64,000 nt of DNA from Heyndrickxia sporothermodurans (GTDB lineage: Bacteria > Bacillota > Bacilli > Bacillales > Bacillaceae_C). A program made the position numbers and the translations under genes. Positions 17,140-26,295 of this stretch are shown here, piece by piece (position 1 is the stretch's first letter; each line of letters opens with the position of its first letter). The notes beneath the pieces are model-generated. The model was not told the DNA's origin and made no database searches. It saw only the letters and a list, made by a program, of their open reading frames with translations. The DNA is taken from contig BORH01000004.1 of the NCBI GenBank assembly GCA_018333075.1, forward strand, positions 310,001-374,000, read 5' to 3'.

Positions 17140-17928
17140 ATGAGTGAGTGGAGAGAGCTATTACAGGATTCACAAGCTAGATGGGAAACCAATGCGGATT
17201 ATTGGGATGATTATATGGGGGAAGAGAGTAACCAATTTCATCGAGAACTTATTCGGCCGTATACGGAAAAGCTTTTAAATATAGAAGAAGGTCAATCGAT
17301 CTTAGATATTGCTTGTGGAAATGGGAACTTTTCTAGAAGACTTGCCGAGCTTGGAGCAAATGTGGTTGCTTTTGATTATAGTACACGGATGATTGAAAGG
17401 GCAAAATCTAGATCAGAAAGTTTTTTGGACCAAATTGAATATCAAGTTAAGGATGCAACCAAATACGAGTCGATATTGGAGCTTGGGGAGCAAAGATTTG
17501 ATGGAGCTGTAGCAAATATGTCCTTAATGGATATAGCAGACATCACTCCGTTAATTAAAGCTCTAAATCAGTTATTGAAGAAAAATGGGGTATTTGTTTT
17601 TTCTATAACACACCCCTGTTTTCAAAATCCAGGTGTACGAACCATTAATGAAACAGAGGACTTTGATGGGGAGATCATAAATAGGAACAGTATTCAAATT
17701 TCAAACTATTTAACTCCTAATTCGTATAAAGCAATCGGGATAAAAGGACAACCTACTCCTCATTTTATGTTTCATCGTCCTTTGTCCTACTATTTAAATT
17801 CCTTTTTTGCAGAAGGCTTTATGTTAGATGGAATAGAAGAACCAAGCTTCAAGAAAGTAAAAGACAATCATAAATTTGATTGGTACGAGATTCCTGCTGT
17901 TGTTATTTTGCGCTTTAAAAAGCTATAG
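17140..17928 (+). CDS. Class I SAM-dependent methyltransferase
   Basis: 262 aa, ATG behind AAAGGAGAG. Motif I is ILDIACGNGNFSRR, followed by the acidic VVAFDYS strand that binds the ribose of SAM, and a later FSITHPCF segment typical of the Methyltransf_11/25 group. The N terminus contains an extra helical cap. Substrate cannot be inferred; neighbours are unrelated. It terminates at a hairpin shared with the convergent iron transporter operon. Confidence 0.85.
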   Translation: MSEWRELLQDSQARWETNADYWDDYMGEESNQFHRELIRPYTEKLLNIEEGQSILDIACGNGNFSRRLAELGANVVAFDYSTRMIERAKSRSESFLDQIEYQVKDATKYESILELGEQRFDGAVANMSLMDIADITPLIKALNQLLKKNGVFVFSITHPCFQNPGVRTINETEDFDGEIINRNSIQISNYLTPNSYKAIGIKGQPTPHFMFHRPLSYYLNSFFAEGFMLDGIEEPSFKKVKDNHKFDWYEIPAVVILRFKKL

Positions 17929-17969
17929 AAGAAAGGACTGACCTCAGCCCTTTCTTCTTCTTTATTTTT
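17927..17969. terminator. Bidirectional terminator between the methyltransferase and iron-transporter genes
   Basis: Arms AGAAGAAAGG (17927-17936) and CCTTTCTTCT (17949-17958), with an inner CTG/CAG pairing and a T-rich 3' side. It overlaps the ends of both convergent genes. Confidence 0.75.
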
Positions 17970-18969
17970 TTAACAACAAGTACATGAAATAAGGAGCACC
18001 TATTAAAGCAACCATTATGCCTGCTGGAATTCCATCGGGATCAGCGATGTTTCGTCCAATTGTATCTGCAAGTAATAAGAGCCATCCACCTATAAGAATA
18101 GAGATCGGAAGGAATAATTGATTTCTAGGTCCTACTAAGGATTTTGCGATATGTGGTGCCATTAATCCAATAAACGCTATTCCACCGGTTACTGAAACAG
18201 CAGAAGCTGCTAATGCAACGGCTGTTAAAAGAAGAATAATGCGTTCCTTTTCAATGGAAACACCTACTCCAATGGCAACAGGCTCACTTAATCCAAGAAG
18301 ATTCAATCGATTCGCCTTATATAATGTGAAGGGCAGAAGGATGATGAGCCAGGGAATCATCGCCCAAATAAACGGCCAATCTGTCCCCCAAATGTTTCCT
18401 GCTAACCATTTTGCGATAAAATCCACTTTTTCACGTTCAGCAGACGATATGAGAACAATCATGATCCCTGAAAGTGCCATTGAGAAGCCGACCCCAATTA
18501 ACACTAAACGAACGGGCTGAAGACCAACGCTTTTTTTGAAAGAAAGCATGTAGATGATGCAAGCGGTTAGTAAAGCACCTATAAAAGCAACCACTGGTAT
18601 TAAGTAAACAAATGAACCTACATCGATTGGAAAATATAAAAAGAATATAGCTATGGCAACACCTGCTCCAGAGTTAATTCCAATAATACCTGGATCCGCT
18701 AAATCATTTCTGGTAATACCCTGTAATATTGCTCCTGATAAAGCCAGAGCCATCCCTGCTAGCAGAGTAATAATGATTCGTGGTAATCGTATCGAAAATA
18801 AAATAAAGTGATCTTTAAATGTTCCTTTACCTAGAATAGTTGGAATTAATTTATCAAATGAAACGGAAGAGTATCCCACACCCATTCCAATTACGATAGT
18901 TAAAAAAATTAGAACAAGTAAAAGACAAAAAAGTATCCGCTGTTTTCTCAGTAATGTCGGTTGAATCAT
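17962..18969 (-). CDS. Ferric-siderophore ABC transporter permease (FecCD family), second subunit
   Basis: 335 aa with about nine to ten membrane helices, the N-terminal segment SGAILQGITRNDLADPGIIG and the cytoplasmic coupling segment GLMAPHIAKSLVG, both hallmarks of BtuC/FecCD permeases. It pairs with the neighbouring permease to form the channel for ferric siderophore. The ATG overlaps the stop of the upstream permease gene by 4 nt. It is the last gene of the four-gene operon read leftward from a Fur-controlled promoter. Confidence 0.93.
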   Translation of the reverse strand: MIQPTLLRKQRILFCLLLVLIFLTIVIGMGVGYSSVSFDKLIPTILGKGTFKDHFILFSIRLPRIIITLLAGMALALSGAILQGITRNDLADPGIIGINSGAGVAIAIFFLYFPIDVGSFVYLIPVVAFIGALLTACIIYMLSFKKSVGLQPVRLVLIGVGFSMALSGIMIVLISSAEREKVDFIAKWLAGNIWGTDWPFIWAMIPWLIILLPFTLYKANRLNLLGLSEPVAIGVGVSIEKERIILLLTAVALAASAVSVTGGIAFIGLMAPHIAKSLVGPRNQLFLPISILIGGWLLLLADTIGRNIADPDGIPAGIMVALIGAPYFMYLLLKK

Positions 18970-19976
18970 GAGAATGCTTTGCCCCCTTTATGTACAATGA
19001 TTAAGAAGAAAGGGAGGCCCATCATAGCAATAATTGCAGCAACAGGTGTTTCATAAGGTGCATGAATGATTCGACCAAATGTATCTGCCAAAAGCATAAA
19101 TGTTGCACCGAAAATGGCAGACATAGGTAGTATAAAACGATAATCTGTACCTACAATTGCTCGGGCAATATGAGGAACCATTAACCCAATAAAAGCCATA
19201 TTTCCAACAAGTGCTACTGATGCTCCAGTTAGTAAAATATTTATTATAAAGAGAATTCCTTTTACAAGTGTCGTCTTTTGTCCGAGCCCAACTGCAACTT
19301 CTTCGTTTAAGCTTAGAATGGTTAGCTGTCTAGAGAGGAGAAGTGCAACAAGAATCCCAAATACGATAAATGGAACAACGATTTGAAGCTGGCTCCAGGA
19401 AGTACCAATCAATCCCCCGGCTGTCCACATGGAAACATCTTTTGAGATTTTGAAAAGGATGGCAATACCTTCTGCAACTGCAGATAGAAAAGTAGAAACA
19501 GCTGCTCCTGCTAATACAATTCGGAGAGGAGAAAAGCCTCCCTTCTTCATTGCTCCTAATCCAAATACTAAAATTGCTCCGAAAGCAGCTCCAATAAAGC
19601 AGGCAATCATCATACCAATATAATTAACGGAAGGGATCAGTGCGATTGTAATAGCAAGAGCAGTATTTGCTCCGGCAGATAAACCAAGTAATCCTGGATC
19701 GGCAAGGGGATTACGCGTAATTCCTTGCATAATTGCTCCTGATACCGCAAGGGCAGCACCGACAAAAATACCTGCTACTTCACGAGGCAAACGAATTTCG
19801 CGAATAATAGATAACGTCTCACTCTTTGCATTAGAGGTAATGGCTTGCCATACATCGTTTAAGGATGTGTTTGCCGCACCAAATACCATAGCTATAATAA
19901 ACATGACTATAAATACCAGTAGCCCTATAATAAGCTTATAGGTGAATGGAATCGAATGTTGATTTTTATTTTTCAT
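18966..19976 (-). CDS. Ferric-siderophore ABC transporter permease (FecCD family), first subunit
   Basis: 336 aa, about ten helices, with SGAIMQGITRNPLADPGLLG and the coupling segment GLMVPHIARAIVG. It forms a heterodimer with the downstream permease. It lies 64 nt after the lipoprotein gene in the operon and overlaps the next permease by 4 nt. The ribosome binding site is AAAAGATGAG on the minus strand. Confidence 0.93.
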   Translation of the reverse strand: MKNKNQHSIPFTYKLIIGLLVFIVMFIIAMVFGAANTSLNDVWQAITSNAKSETLSIIREIRLPREVAGIFVGAALAVSGAIMQGITRNPLADPGLLGLSAGANTALAITIALIPSVNYIGMMIACFIGAAFGAILVFGLGAMKKGGFSPLRIVLAGAAVSTFLSAVAEGIAILFKISKDVSMWTAGGLIGTSWSQLQIVVPFIVFGILVALLLSRQLTILSLNEEVAVGLGQKTTLVKGILFIINILLTGASVALVGNMAFIGLMVPHIARAIVGTDYRFILPMSAIFGATFMLLADTFGRIIHAPYETPVAAIIAMMGLPFFLIIVHKGGKAFS

Positions 19977-20040
19977 TGGTCACTCATCTTTTCTTTTATA
20001 GATTAAAGGAAAGGGGCCGCCTATAGTCCCCCTTGCCACC

Positions 20041-20964
20041 TTAGTTTCCTAGAAAACTCTTAATAAAGAAATCTAATTGATAATCTAATGTTAGTGGATC
20101 ATTAAAGTAAAATTCTTTCGCATTTACTTCAAAGAGATGGTTATTTTTTACAGCTGGAATATTTTTATACGTTTCAGTTTTTTGGAATGAAGTGTCTCCA
20201 TCTGAATTTTTACTAAATATGACATAGTCACCTGAATATTGAGGAAGGACCTCTGCAGAAATTGCATAGTAGCCATCTTTAAGAGCCATTTTCTTTACCT
20301 TTTCAGGCATTTTCAAATGCATTGCCTGATAGAGGATTTCTGTTCCACGACCCCAGTTATCACCAAATACATAAAGCTGTTTATTAAAATTCTCAATGAC
20401 TGAAACAGTTGCATTTTCGCCTATTTTTGCTTTAATATCCTTACCCGCATTATCGGCACGTTTTTTGAAATCATCTACCCATGCTTTTGCTTCTTTTTCT
20501 TTATTTAAAAGTTTTCCAATTTCTAATTGTTGTGTTAAATAATCAACCTTTCCATAAGTAAATGTAACAGTTGGAGCAATTTTCTTTAGTTTATCTACGT
20601 TTTTAATTGTGGAAAGCCCAATGATTAAATCTGGATTTAACTCAATAATTTTTTCAAGGTTCTCGTCGGAGACTGCTTGAACATTTTTTAATTTATCAGT
20701 AAATCGTGGGTTCATTTTAGACCATGAATCTACACCGACAAGTGGAACACCTAAAGCCATTACATTACCTGCAAAGGAAGAGAGGACTACGACACGATTA
20801 GGATTCGCTGGAACTTTGACCGGCCCATTTTCGGATTGATATGTAATTGTTCCTGATTTTTTTTCATCTTTCTTCGTACCATTAGCTTTATCTCCAGTGT
20901 TTGTTCCACAGCCACTAATGACTAGAGCAATTAATAATATAATTGGTATAAGTACTTTTTTCAT
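20041..20964 (-). CDS. Ferric-siderophore substrate-binding lipoprotein
   Basis: 307 aa. A lipoprotein signal ends at LVISGC, giving an acylated Cys about residue 19, followed by a low-complexity linker and two lobes of a type III periplasmic-binding fold (NRVVVLSSFAGNVMALGVPLVGVDSW..., then ELNPDLIIGLSTI). It captures ferric siderophore outside the membrane and delivers it to the two permeases. The siderophore type cannot be told from sequence alone. The ATG overlaps the stop of the ATPase gene by 4 nt. Confidence 0.92.
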   Translation of the reverse strand: MKKVLIPIILLIALVISGCGTNTGDKANGTKKDEKKSGTITYQSENGPVKVPANPNRVVVLSSFAGNVMALGVPLVGVDSWSKMNPRFTDKLKNVQAVSDENLEKIIELNPDLIIGLSTIKNVDKLKKIAPTVTFTYGKVDYLTQQLEIGKLLNKEKEAKAWVDDFKKRADNAGKDIKAKIGENATVSVIENFNKQLYVFGDNWGRGTEILYQAMHLKMPEKVKKMALKDGYYAISAEVLPQYSGDYVIFSKNSDGDTSFQKTETYKNIPAVKNNHLFEVNAKEFYFNDPLTLDYQLDFFIKSFLGN

Positions 20965-21758
20965 TGTGATACTCCTTTAAGTAAGTTATATGTGAGACAC
21001 ATCGGTTTATTTGTTCGAGGATCGCGGCCAATTTCAGTATCAATTTGAAATACTTCCTTTAAAACATCGTGAGTAATTACCTCTTCACAGTTTCCAGCCT
21101 TTACAATTTCCCCATCTTTTAAGGCGATAATATAGTCAGCAAAGCGAGCTGCTTGGTTTAAATCATGAAGCACCATGACGATTGTACGTTCTTGTTCTAG
21201 ATTCAGTTTTTGCAGAAGCTCAAGTACTTCTAGTTGATGGGCCATGTCTAAGTAAGTAGTTGGCTCATCTAAGAAAATTATTTCCGTTTCTTGTGCGAGC
21301 GCCATGGCTATCCAAACACGCTGTCTCTGCCCACCTGATAAGGCATCTACAGGGCGATACTTAAAATCCTGTGTTCCAGTTACTTCAAGTGCCCAATCGA
21401 TCACCTCGATATCCTTTTTTGTTAAACGCCCAAACCCTTTTTGATAAGGGAAACGTCCATAAGAAACAAGCTCAGCAACCGTAAGTCCACTTGCACTTTC
21501 TGGTGTCTGTGGTAGAATTGCCATTTTTTTTGCAAGGAGCTTTGTGTTTTCCTTAGCAATGTTTTCTCCGTCTAAAATGACTGTTCCTGATTGATGAGAA
21601 ATAATTCGAGTAATAGCTTTAAGTAATGTAGATTTCCCACAGCCATTTGACCCGATAATCGTTGTAATTTTTTTATCTGGGATTTTTACACTTAAGTCCT
21701 TTACAATTAGCCGATCCCCGTAACCTATGCTTAAGCCATCTGTATATAGGCGAACCAT
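20961..21758 (-). CDS. Ferric-siderophore ABC transporter ATP-binding protein
   Basis: 265 aa, first gene of the operon, ATG preceded by GGAGGTTTATC on the minus strand. Walker A is GSNGCGKST, the signature is LSGGQRQRVWIA and Walker B is IIFLDEPTTYLD, in the FecE/FhuC branch. It powers uptake through the two permeases encoded downstream. In many Bacillus feu-type systems the ATPase is encoded elsewhere; here all components are together. Confidence 0.95.
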   Translation of the reverse strand: MVRLYTDGLSIGYGDRLIVKDLSVKIPDKKITTIIGSNGCGKSTLLKAITRIISHQSGTVILDGENIAKENTKLLAKKMAILPQTPESASGLTVAELVSYGRFPYQKGFGRLTKKDIEVIDWALEVTGTQDFKYRPVDALSGGQRQRVWIAMALAQETEIIFLDEPTTYLDMAHQLEVLELLQKLNLEQERTIVMVLHDLNQAARFADYIIALKDGEIVKAGNCEEVITHDVLKEVFQIDTEIGRDPRTNKPMCLTYNLLKGVSQ

Positions 21759-21793
21759 GATAAACCTCCATTAGATTAAATTCGAAACGAAAA

Positions 21794-21808
21794 TGATAAT
21801 CATTATCA
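21794..21808 (-). promoter_or_regulatory. Fur box
   Basis: TGATAATCATTATCA is an exact 7-1-7 inverted repeat and an exact match to the Bacillus Fur box TGATAATNATTATCA. It lies just downstream of the -10 hexamer, where bound Fur would block initiation under iron-replete conditions. Confidence 0.96.
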
Positions 21809-21820
21809 ATGTCATAGATT

Positions 21821-21849
21821 ACTATAATTTGATATTTCATTGTTGTCAA
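21821..21849 (-). promoter_or_regulatory. SigA-type promoter of the iron-siderophore operon
   Basis: Read on the minus strand: TTGACA (plus 21844-21849), 17-nt spacer, TATAGT (plus 21821-21826). The predicted start point falls at the edge of the Fur box. Confidence 0.8.
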
Positions 21850-22053
21850 CTGTTTCTTTTAGGTAATGAATTATATCTTTCGAGTTTCAATTAAGAATAA
21901 AATATAAGTTTATTAGAATCGAAACAGGAGAGTAATATGGAAAGAAAAAATCCTTCCTTTTTTTGCTAACAATGTATGATTTTCTTATGTTTTTTCAAAA
22001 GGAGTATGATATATTGGTTTTGAGTTGGAGTTTTTTGCAAAGAGAGGAAGCCA

Positions 22054-23691
22054 ATGATGAAATTATTAAGGGGATCATTAAGTTTTATCATTTTTTTAAT
22101 AATAGCAACTTCCTTCTTACCAAGTCAGTCATTCGCACACGCATATATTGTAAAATCAAATCCTTCAGAGAATGAAGTATTAACCACATCACCAACCAAA
22201 ATTACCATTCAATTTGATGAAGCAATTGAACAAAGATTTTATTCAATGAAAGTCACTGATCAGTCAGGAAAGAGAGTGGACCAAAAGGATGCTAAGATTA
22301 GCCAAGAGAATCAAGCAATCCTAGAAGAAACGCTTGAACCCGATTTACCGAATGGTACTTATTTAATTCAATGGAAGGTAGTTTCTAGTGATGGCCATCC
22401 TATTAATGGGACGATTCCGTTTCAAATTGGAAAAGACGCAAAGCATACGAAACAAGTAAAAGAAAGTACATCAGGTTATCTTCCCCAGACAGACATGATT
22501 AGTTTACGGGGGTTATTATACATAAGTTTTTCTCTTTTTCTAGGGCTTCTTTTTTTTACTTCTTTTATTGTAAAAAGTCCTAATCTTGAATCTCTTCGAA
22601 AAAGAACGAAATGGTTGTTAACAGGCTCATATATTGGGTTAGGAATAAGTATTTTACTAGGTTTACCATTGCAAATCCACATTGAAGCAGAAGTAGCCTG
22701 GAGCAAAGCGTTCGATCCCTCTTTCATTATGCAAATATTAGAATATACGACATTTGGATTAATTTGGATGATTCAAGTGATCCTATTCCTATTATTATCG
22801 ATCACTTATTTTCTATATTCGTATCGTAAGGTGAAGAGGAAAAAGGTTTGGGAATTACTCTCAATCGTCCTTGTTTCAGGATTAATTCTTACTAAAGCTT
22901 TTATTGGTCACTCTGCCACTGGCCAAAACATATTGTTATCCATCACCATGGATTTCTTCCATTTAGGTGCAGCAGCTTTATGGTTAGGGAGCTTGATCGC
23001 ATTAGTTTGTTTCCTAACTAATTATAAAGAAGAAAAAACATTTAAATGGGAAACGATTCGTAGATTTTCTGGTTGGAGTATCCTATTTGTTTCTATTCTG
23101 CTTTTGACAGGTATCTATGGAAGCTTGCTATATGTTCCTACCTGGAATGCACTATTTCATACTTCATATGGTCAGGTATTATTGGTAAAAGCAGCATTAT
23201 TTATTGTCATGCTTGGGTTTGGAGCTGTCCATTTTTTGCGTGGGAAACGAAAAAAGGGAAGCTGGGGGGCTTCAATATGGCTGGAGTTTTTTATTGGGCT
23301 GGTTATATTGGTACTGGCAGCTATTCTTACTAATTTACCGACTGCCTTGGATGCACCAGGAGTGTTTAATCAAACGGCTAAAACGAAAGAGGGATATACA
23401 GTTTCATTAAAAATAGATCCAAATGTTGTTGGAACAAACTTGTTCACAGTTAAATTATTTGAAAATGGAAAGGAACTAACAAATATTGACCAAGTGACGA
23501 TTACATTAACTTGTTTAGATATGGATATGGGGAAAACGACCATTCAATTATCAAAGGAGGATATGAGAAATAAGAAGCAAGCAGAAGGGGTTATAAGTAT
23601 GGCTGGGCGCTGGAAGGCACATGTTCATGGGTTGACAGCATCCCTTGACGAGATAGATGCAGATTTTACCTTTATGACTGGAAATCAGTAA
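22054..23691 (+). CDS. CopC-CopD fusion copper protein (YcnJ-like)
   Basis: 545 aa, ATG behind AGAGGAAG. A signal peptide ends near SFAHA, so the mature protein starts with the CopC metal-binding His (HAYIVKSNPSENE). The CopC domain spans residues about 29-125, with SDGHPINGTIPF near its end. Eight or so membrane helices of CopD follow (about 150-430), then an outside C-terminal domain. In B. subtilis the homologue YcnJ is involved in copper uptake. A lipoprotein gene follows at 18 nt, probably in the same operon. Confidence 0.88.
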   Translation: MMKLLRGSLSFIIFLIIATSFLPSQSFAHAYIVKSNPSENEVLTTSPTKITIQFDEAIEQRFYSMKVTDQSGKRVDQKDAKISQENQAILEETLEPDLPNGTYLIQWKVVSSDGHPINGTIPFQIGKDAKHTKQVKESTSGYLPQTDMISLRGLLYISFSLFLGLLFFTSFIVKSPNLESLRKRTKWLLTGSYIGLGISILLGLPLQIHIEAEVAWSKAFDPSFIMQILEYTTFGLIWMIQVILFLLLSITYFLYSYRKVKRKKVWELLSIVLVSGLILTKAFIGHSATGQNILLSITMDFFHLGAAALWLGSLIALVCFLTNYKEEKTFKWETIRRFSGWSILFVSILLLTGIYGSLLYVPTWNALFHTSYGQVLLVKAALFIVMLGFGAVHFLRGKRKKGSWGASIWLEFFIGLVILVLAAILTNLPTALDAPGVFNQTAKTKEGYTVSLKIDPNVVGTNLFTVKLFENGKELTNIDQVTITLTCLDMDMGKTTIQLSKEDMRNKKQAEGVISMAGRWKAHVHGLTASLDEIDADFTFMTGNQ

Positions 23692-23709
23692 TGGAAAGGG
23701 GTATATGAT

Positions 23710-24525
23710 TTGAAGCGATTAATCATTTTTTGTATTTTTTGCAGTATGTTTATGACTGCATGTGGTGCAGCCAGAGTACCGATGTCAGCAATGAAGCAGC
23801 ATGATATGGGATCAATGAAACCTGTAACTGGGGAAGCAACTTTGTCCGATTGGAAAGCGCCAAAGACACCTCAAGCGAATGAAGACATTCCTATTTCTAT
23901 TATTATCAAAGATAAAAACAATAAATTAATAAAAGAATTCGAAACTGTAAATGAAAAGAAGCTGCACTTAGTTATTGTGAGCAAGGATCTTTCTTATTTT
24001 AGTCATATACATCCAATCTTAAAGGATAATGGTGAATTTGAGATTATGACGAAGTTTCCTAAAGGTGGAGACTATAAAATGATTGCGGAAATGACACCAA
24101 AGGGGGCTAGTGAATACAGTATTGAGGATCATTGGATTCATGTTGATGGGGAACAATCGAATGAACCGGCAATAGCTCCAGAGACAGAATTAACAAAAGT
24201 AATAGACGGAAAGAAAATCAAGCTTTCTTTTGATAACAAATTGAAGGCTAAGAAAAATATCAATATGACCTTTAGTCTATCGGATGCAAACACGAATAAA
24301 CCTGTCACTAATATTGAGCCATATTTAGGCTCATCAGGTCATGCGGTTGCAATTGATAAAGATGTAGATCAATTTTTGCATATACACCCTTTATATTCGA
24401 AGGGAAAGGGACCGGATATTACCTTTATGACATATTTTCCTAAGGAGGGAATTTATCGAGTTTGGGGCCAATTTAATATCGATGGGCACATACTAACTGT
24501 ACCTTTTACAATAAAAGTTTCATAG
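23710..24525 (+). CDS. Lipoprotein with YtkA-like domains, possible copper-binding partner of CopCD
   Basis: 271 aa, TTG start behind AAAGGGG. A lipobox at FMTAC gives an acylated Cys near residue 18, followed by a Met/His stretch (MSAMKQHDMGSMK). Two similar beta domains follow, each containing a S/H-H-I-H-P segment (FSHIHPIL and FLHIHPLY), suggesting duplication of a YtkA/FixH-like fold. The Met- and His-rich sites and its position 18 nt after the CopC-CopD gene suggest extracytoplasmic copper handling. That function is inference. Confidence 0.7.
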   Translation: MKRLIIFCIFCSMFMTACGAARVPMSAMKQHDMGSMKPVTGEATLSDWKAPKTPQANEDIPISIIIKDKNNKLIKEFETVNEKKLHLVIVSKDLSYFSHIHPILKDNGEFEIMTKFPKGGDYKMIAEMTPKGASEYSIEDHWIHVDGEQSNEPAIAPETELTKVIDGKKIKLSFDNKLKAKKNINMTFSLSDANTNKPVTNIEPYLGSSGHAVAIDKDVDQFLHIHPLYSKGKGPDITFMTYFPKEGIYRVWGQFNIDGHILTVPFTIKVS

Positions 24526-24554
24526 GTTGATAAAGAAGTAACATGGTCATTACC

Positions 24555-24593
24555 AAGCTTGTCGAGAAATAAATCCCCTTTCTCGACAAGCTT
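24555..24593. terminator. Terminator hairpin after the copper operon
   Basis: A 15-bp perfect stem AAGCTTGTCGAGAAA/TTTCTCGACAAGCTT with a 9-nt loop, between the convergent copper and anti-sigma genes. The 3' T-run is weak, but the stem is long. Confidence 0.75.
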
Positions 24594-24616
24594 ATTTACA
24601 TTACTTGTTATAGGCT

Positions 24617-25531
24617 TTAATCGTTATAATTTGGATAGAAATACTCGTATGTTAACGTTTTTTCTTTTTTAGTTATTGTGACTATCTCATTTCCGTCCCT
24701 AGACACAAAAGAATGAGAACCTTTTTTTGTAGATTTTTTCTTCCAATTTCCCATCCCCTCAGTGATTTTTATTAAATATGAATTGTATGACTCAGAAGAC
24801 ACATTTTCCCAATGATATACTTCTTTATTTGCAGAAATAGAAATTGGTTGTAAGCCTACAGGATAAATCATTTTCCCATAACCGTGGGTAACATATAGCT
24901 GTGTATTATGGATATAAGGCTTAATTCCTTTGATCTGTAGCGTTGAAATGGCTGTGAAAATGTCAGCATGCTCTAGTTTAGGAGAATCGAATGAAAAATG
25001 AAGATATTTTCCTTCTTGTAATGTAATAAAAAAATGGTACCTTATAGCTACGTCCGGCATTTTTACATGCTCGATGTACATCAATGTCGGATAAGGAAAA
25101 TGCTCAAGTTTTTTCTCCACAGATATTGATAAACTATGAATGAGAATTTTCATTTCTTCTTCAGTTACTTCATTAACAGTACCAACTTGCACAGAATTAT
25201 TTTTTTGAAATAGAGCCAAGCCACCTTTCGATTTCTTATTATAGACATCATTTAATTTCCAAGTGAACTGAGGATAATCAATCGTCGATTCGTTTGTGGA
25301 ATGCTGCACCTTACTTTCCTGCTGAAAGAATAACCAAACTCCCCCGCATATTAGAAAGAACAAACAAGTGGCTAATATACTTTTCCATTGGATAAATGGG
25401 CTATTGTAGGTTGAACTCTCAGATGAATCTTGTATCGATTCCCAAATCCTTAATTTTGTTACTTCTTTTTCCTTGCTTGTTGGTTTAAGTTGTTTCAGCA
25501 GTTTCCATTGCTTATCATAATGTTTGCTCAA
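24617..25531 (-). CDS. Membrane-anchored putative anti-sigma factor
   Basis: 304 aa from a TTG at 25531, chosen because AAGGTGG lies eight bases upstream; this start overlaps the sigma gene by 17 nt, giving coupled translation. A basic cytoplasmic segment (about 1-50) is followed by a single membrane helix (SILATCLFFLICGGVWLFF) and a long extracellular domain. I recognise no named domain. Topology, order and overlap with an ECF sigma gene are those of RsiX/RsiM-type anti-sigma factors, and that is the basis of the call. Confidence 0.65.
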   Translation of the reverse strand: MSKHYDKQWKLLKQLKPTSKEKEVTKLRIWESIQDSSESSTYNSPFIQWKSILATCLFFLICGGVWLFFQQESKVQHSTNESTIDYPQFTWKLNDVYNKKSKGGLALFQKNNSVQVGTVNEVTEEEMKILIHSLSISVEKKLEHFPYPTLMYIEHVKMPDVAIRYHFFITLQEGKYLHFSFDSPKLEHADIFTAISTLQIKGIKPYIHNTQLYVTHGYGKMIYPVGLQPISISANKEVYHWENVSSESYNSYLIKITEGMGNWKKKSTKKGSHSFVSRDGNEIVTITKKEKTLTYEYFYPNYND

Positions 25532-26051
25532 TATGTTCACCACCTTCGATCGCATTCCTTTTTCTAAGGGATTGCAGCGCTCTTGATAACGTTTTTCGAA
25601 CTTTCGCCTCGGACCAGCCAAGAATTTGCGAAATCTCCTTAGTTGAACATTCCTCGATCTTTTTCAATATTATGACTAGGCGGTAATTAGGCTTTATTTT
25701 TTGAATAGCGGAATATAATTGACTGACACTTTCTTTGTTTTCAATGTACTGTTCGAGGTTAAAGGAAGATGATATCTCTCGATCAAATGAAATGAATCGG
25801 TATCTCTTTCGTTTGCGAATTTCGTCTAAGACTAGATGTTTCGCAATACTAAACAGCCATGTTTTGATGTTGGATCGGTGATTAAATCGATCATAGGCTG
25901 TGTATGCACGAACAAATGTATCATGAACAAAATCCTCACAGCACTGTTTATCGCCGAGCATAAAAAAAATAAATCGATACATGTCATCATAGTACAGCTC
26001 ATACCACTCCATGACGAGTTGTTTCCTGCCATTATCCAAATCCATCCCCAC
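25515..26051 (-). CDS. ECF sigma factor, SigX-like
   Basis: 178 aa. Region 2 spans about residues 15-85 (YRFIFFMLGD, then EDFVHDTFVRAY and SNIKTWLFSIAKHLVLDEIRKRKR) and region 4 about 118-170 with the helix-turn-helix ECSTKEISQILGWSEAKVRKTLSRA. No anti-sigma domain is fused; the overlapping downstream gene probably encodes it. The region 2 sequence resembles B. subtilis SigX more than SigW or SigM by my memory, a weak assignment. A SigX-type promoter just upstream suggests autoregulation. Confidence 0.88.
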   Translation of the reverse strand: MGMDLDNGRKQLVMEWYELYYDDMYRFIFFMLGDKQCCEDFVHDTFVRAYTAYDRFNHRSNIKTWLFSIAKHLVLDEIRKRKRYRFISFDREISSSFNLEQYIENKESVSQLYSAIQKIKPNYRLVIILKKIEECSTKEISQILGWSEAKVRKTLSRALQSLRKRNAIEGGEHIEQTL

Positions 26052-26077
26052 CTACTTTCCTTCTTTCTAACTAATCA

Positions 26078-26103
26078 GTCGTATGAAACGCAAATATGTG
26101 ACA
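26078..26103 (-). promoter_or_regulatory. Candidate ECF (SigX-type) autoregulatory promoter
   Basis: On the minus strand TGTCAC, 16-nt spacer, CGAC, about 30 nt before the sigma gene start. This is one mismatch from the SigX -35 (TGTAAC) with the CGAC -10 core, with a spacer one base shorter than usual. Confidence 0.4.
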
Positions 26104-26264
26104 AATATTATTTGAAATCTTAAGAATATTTTACTATTTAAATATTATGATTTGTATTTTAGAACTTATAATTTTTACACTAAAATCCATAGTAAAATAG
26201 AATTTTATTGCAGATTTGGTGCTTTATATAGCTGAGAAGTGGTATAGTAACTTCTTTTTTTTAT

Positions 26265-26293
26265 TTGACTTCATTCTTATATTGGTGTATCAT
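26265..26293 (+). promoter_or_regulatory. Promoter of the first dioxygenase/flavin reductase/esterase operon
   Basis: TTGACT, 17-nt spacer, TATCAT, with an MhqR-type palindrome starting three bases after the -10. The leader to the first gene is about 120 nt. Confidence 0.7.
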
Positions 26294-26295
26294 AA

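Noticed and set aside
23073-23410. Alternative frames within the CopD region
   Set aside because: They overlap an intact CopC-CopD gene and have no independent ribosome binding site.
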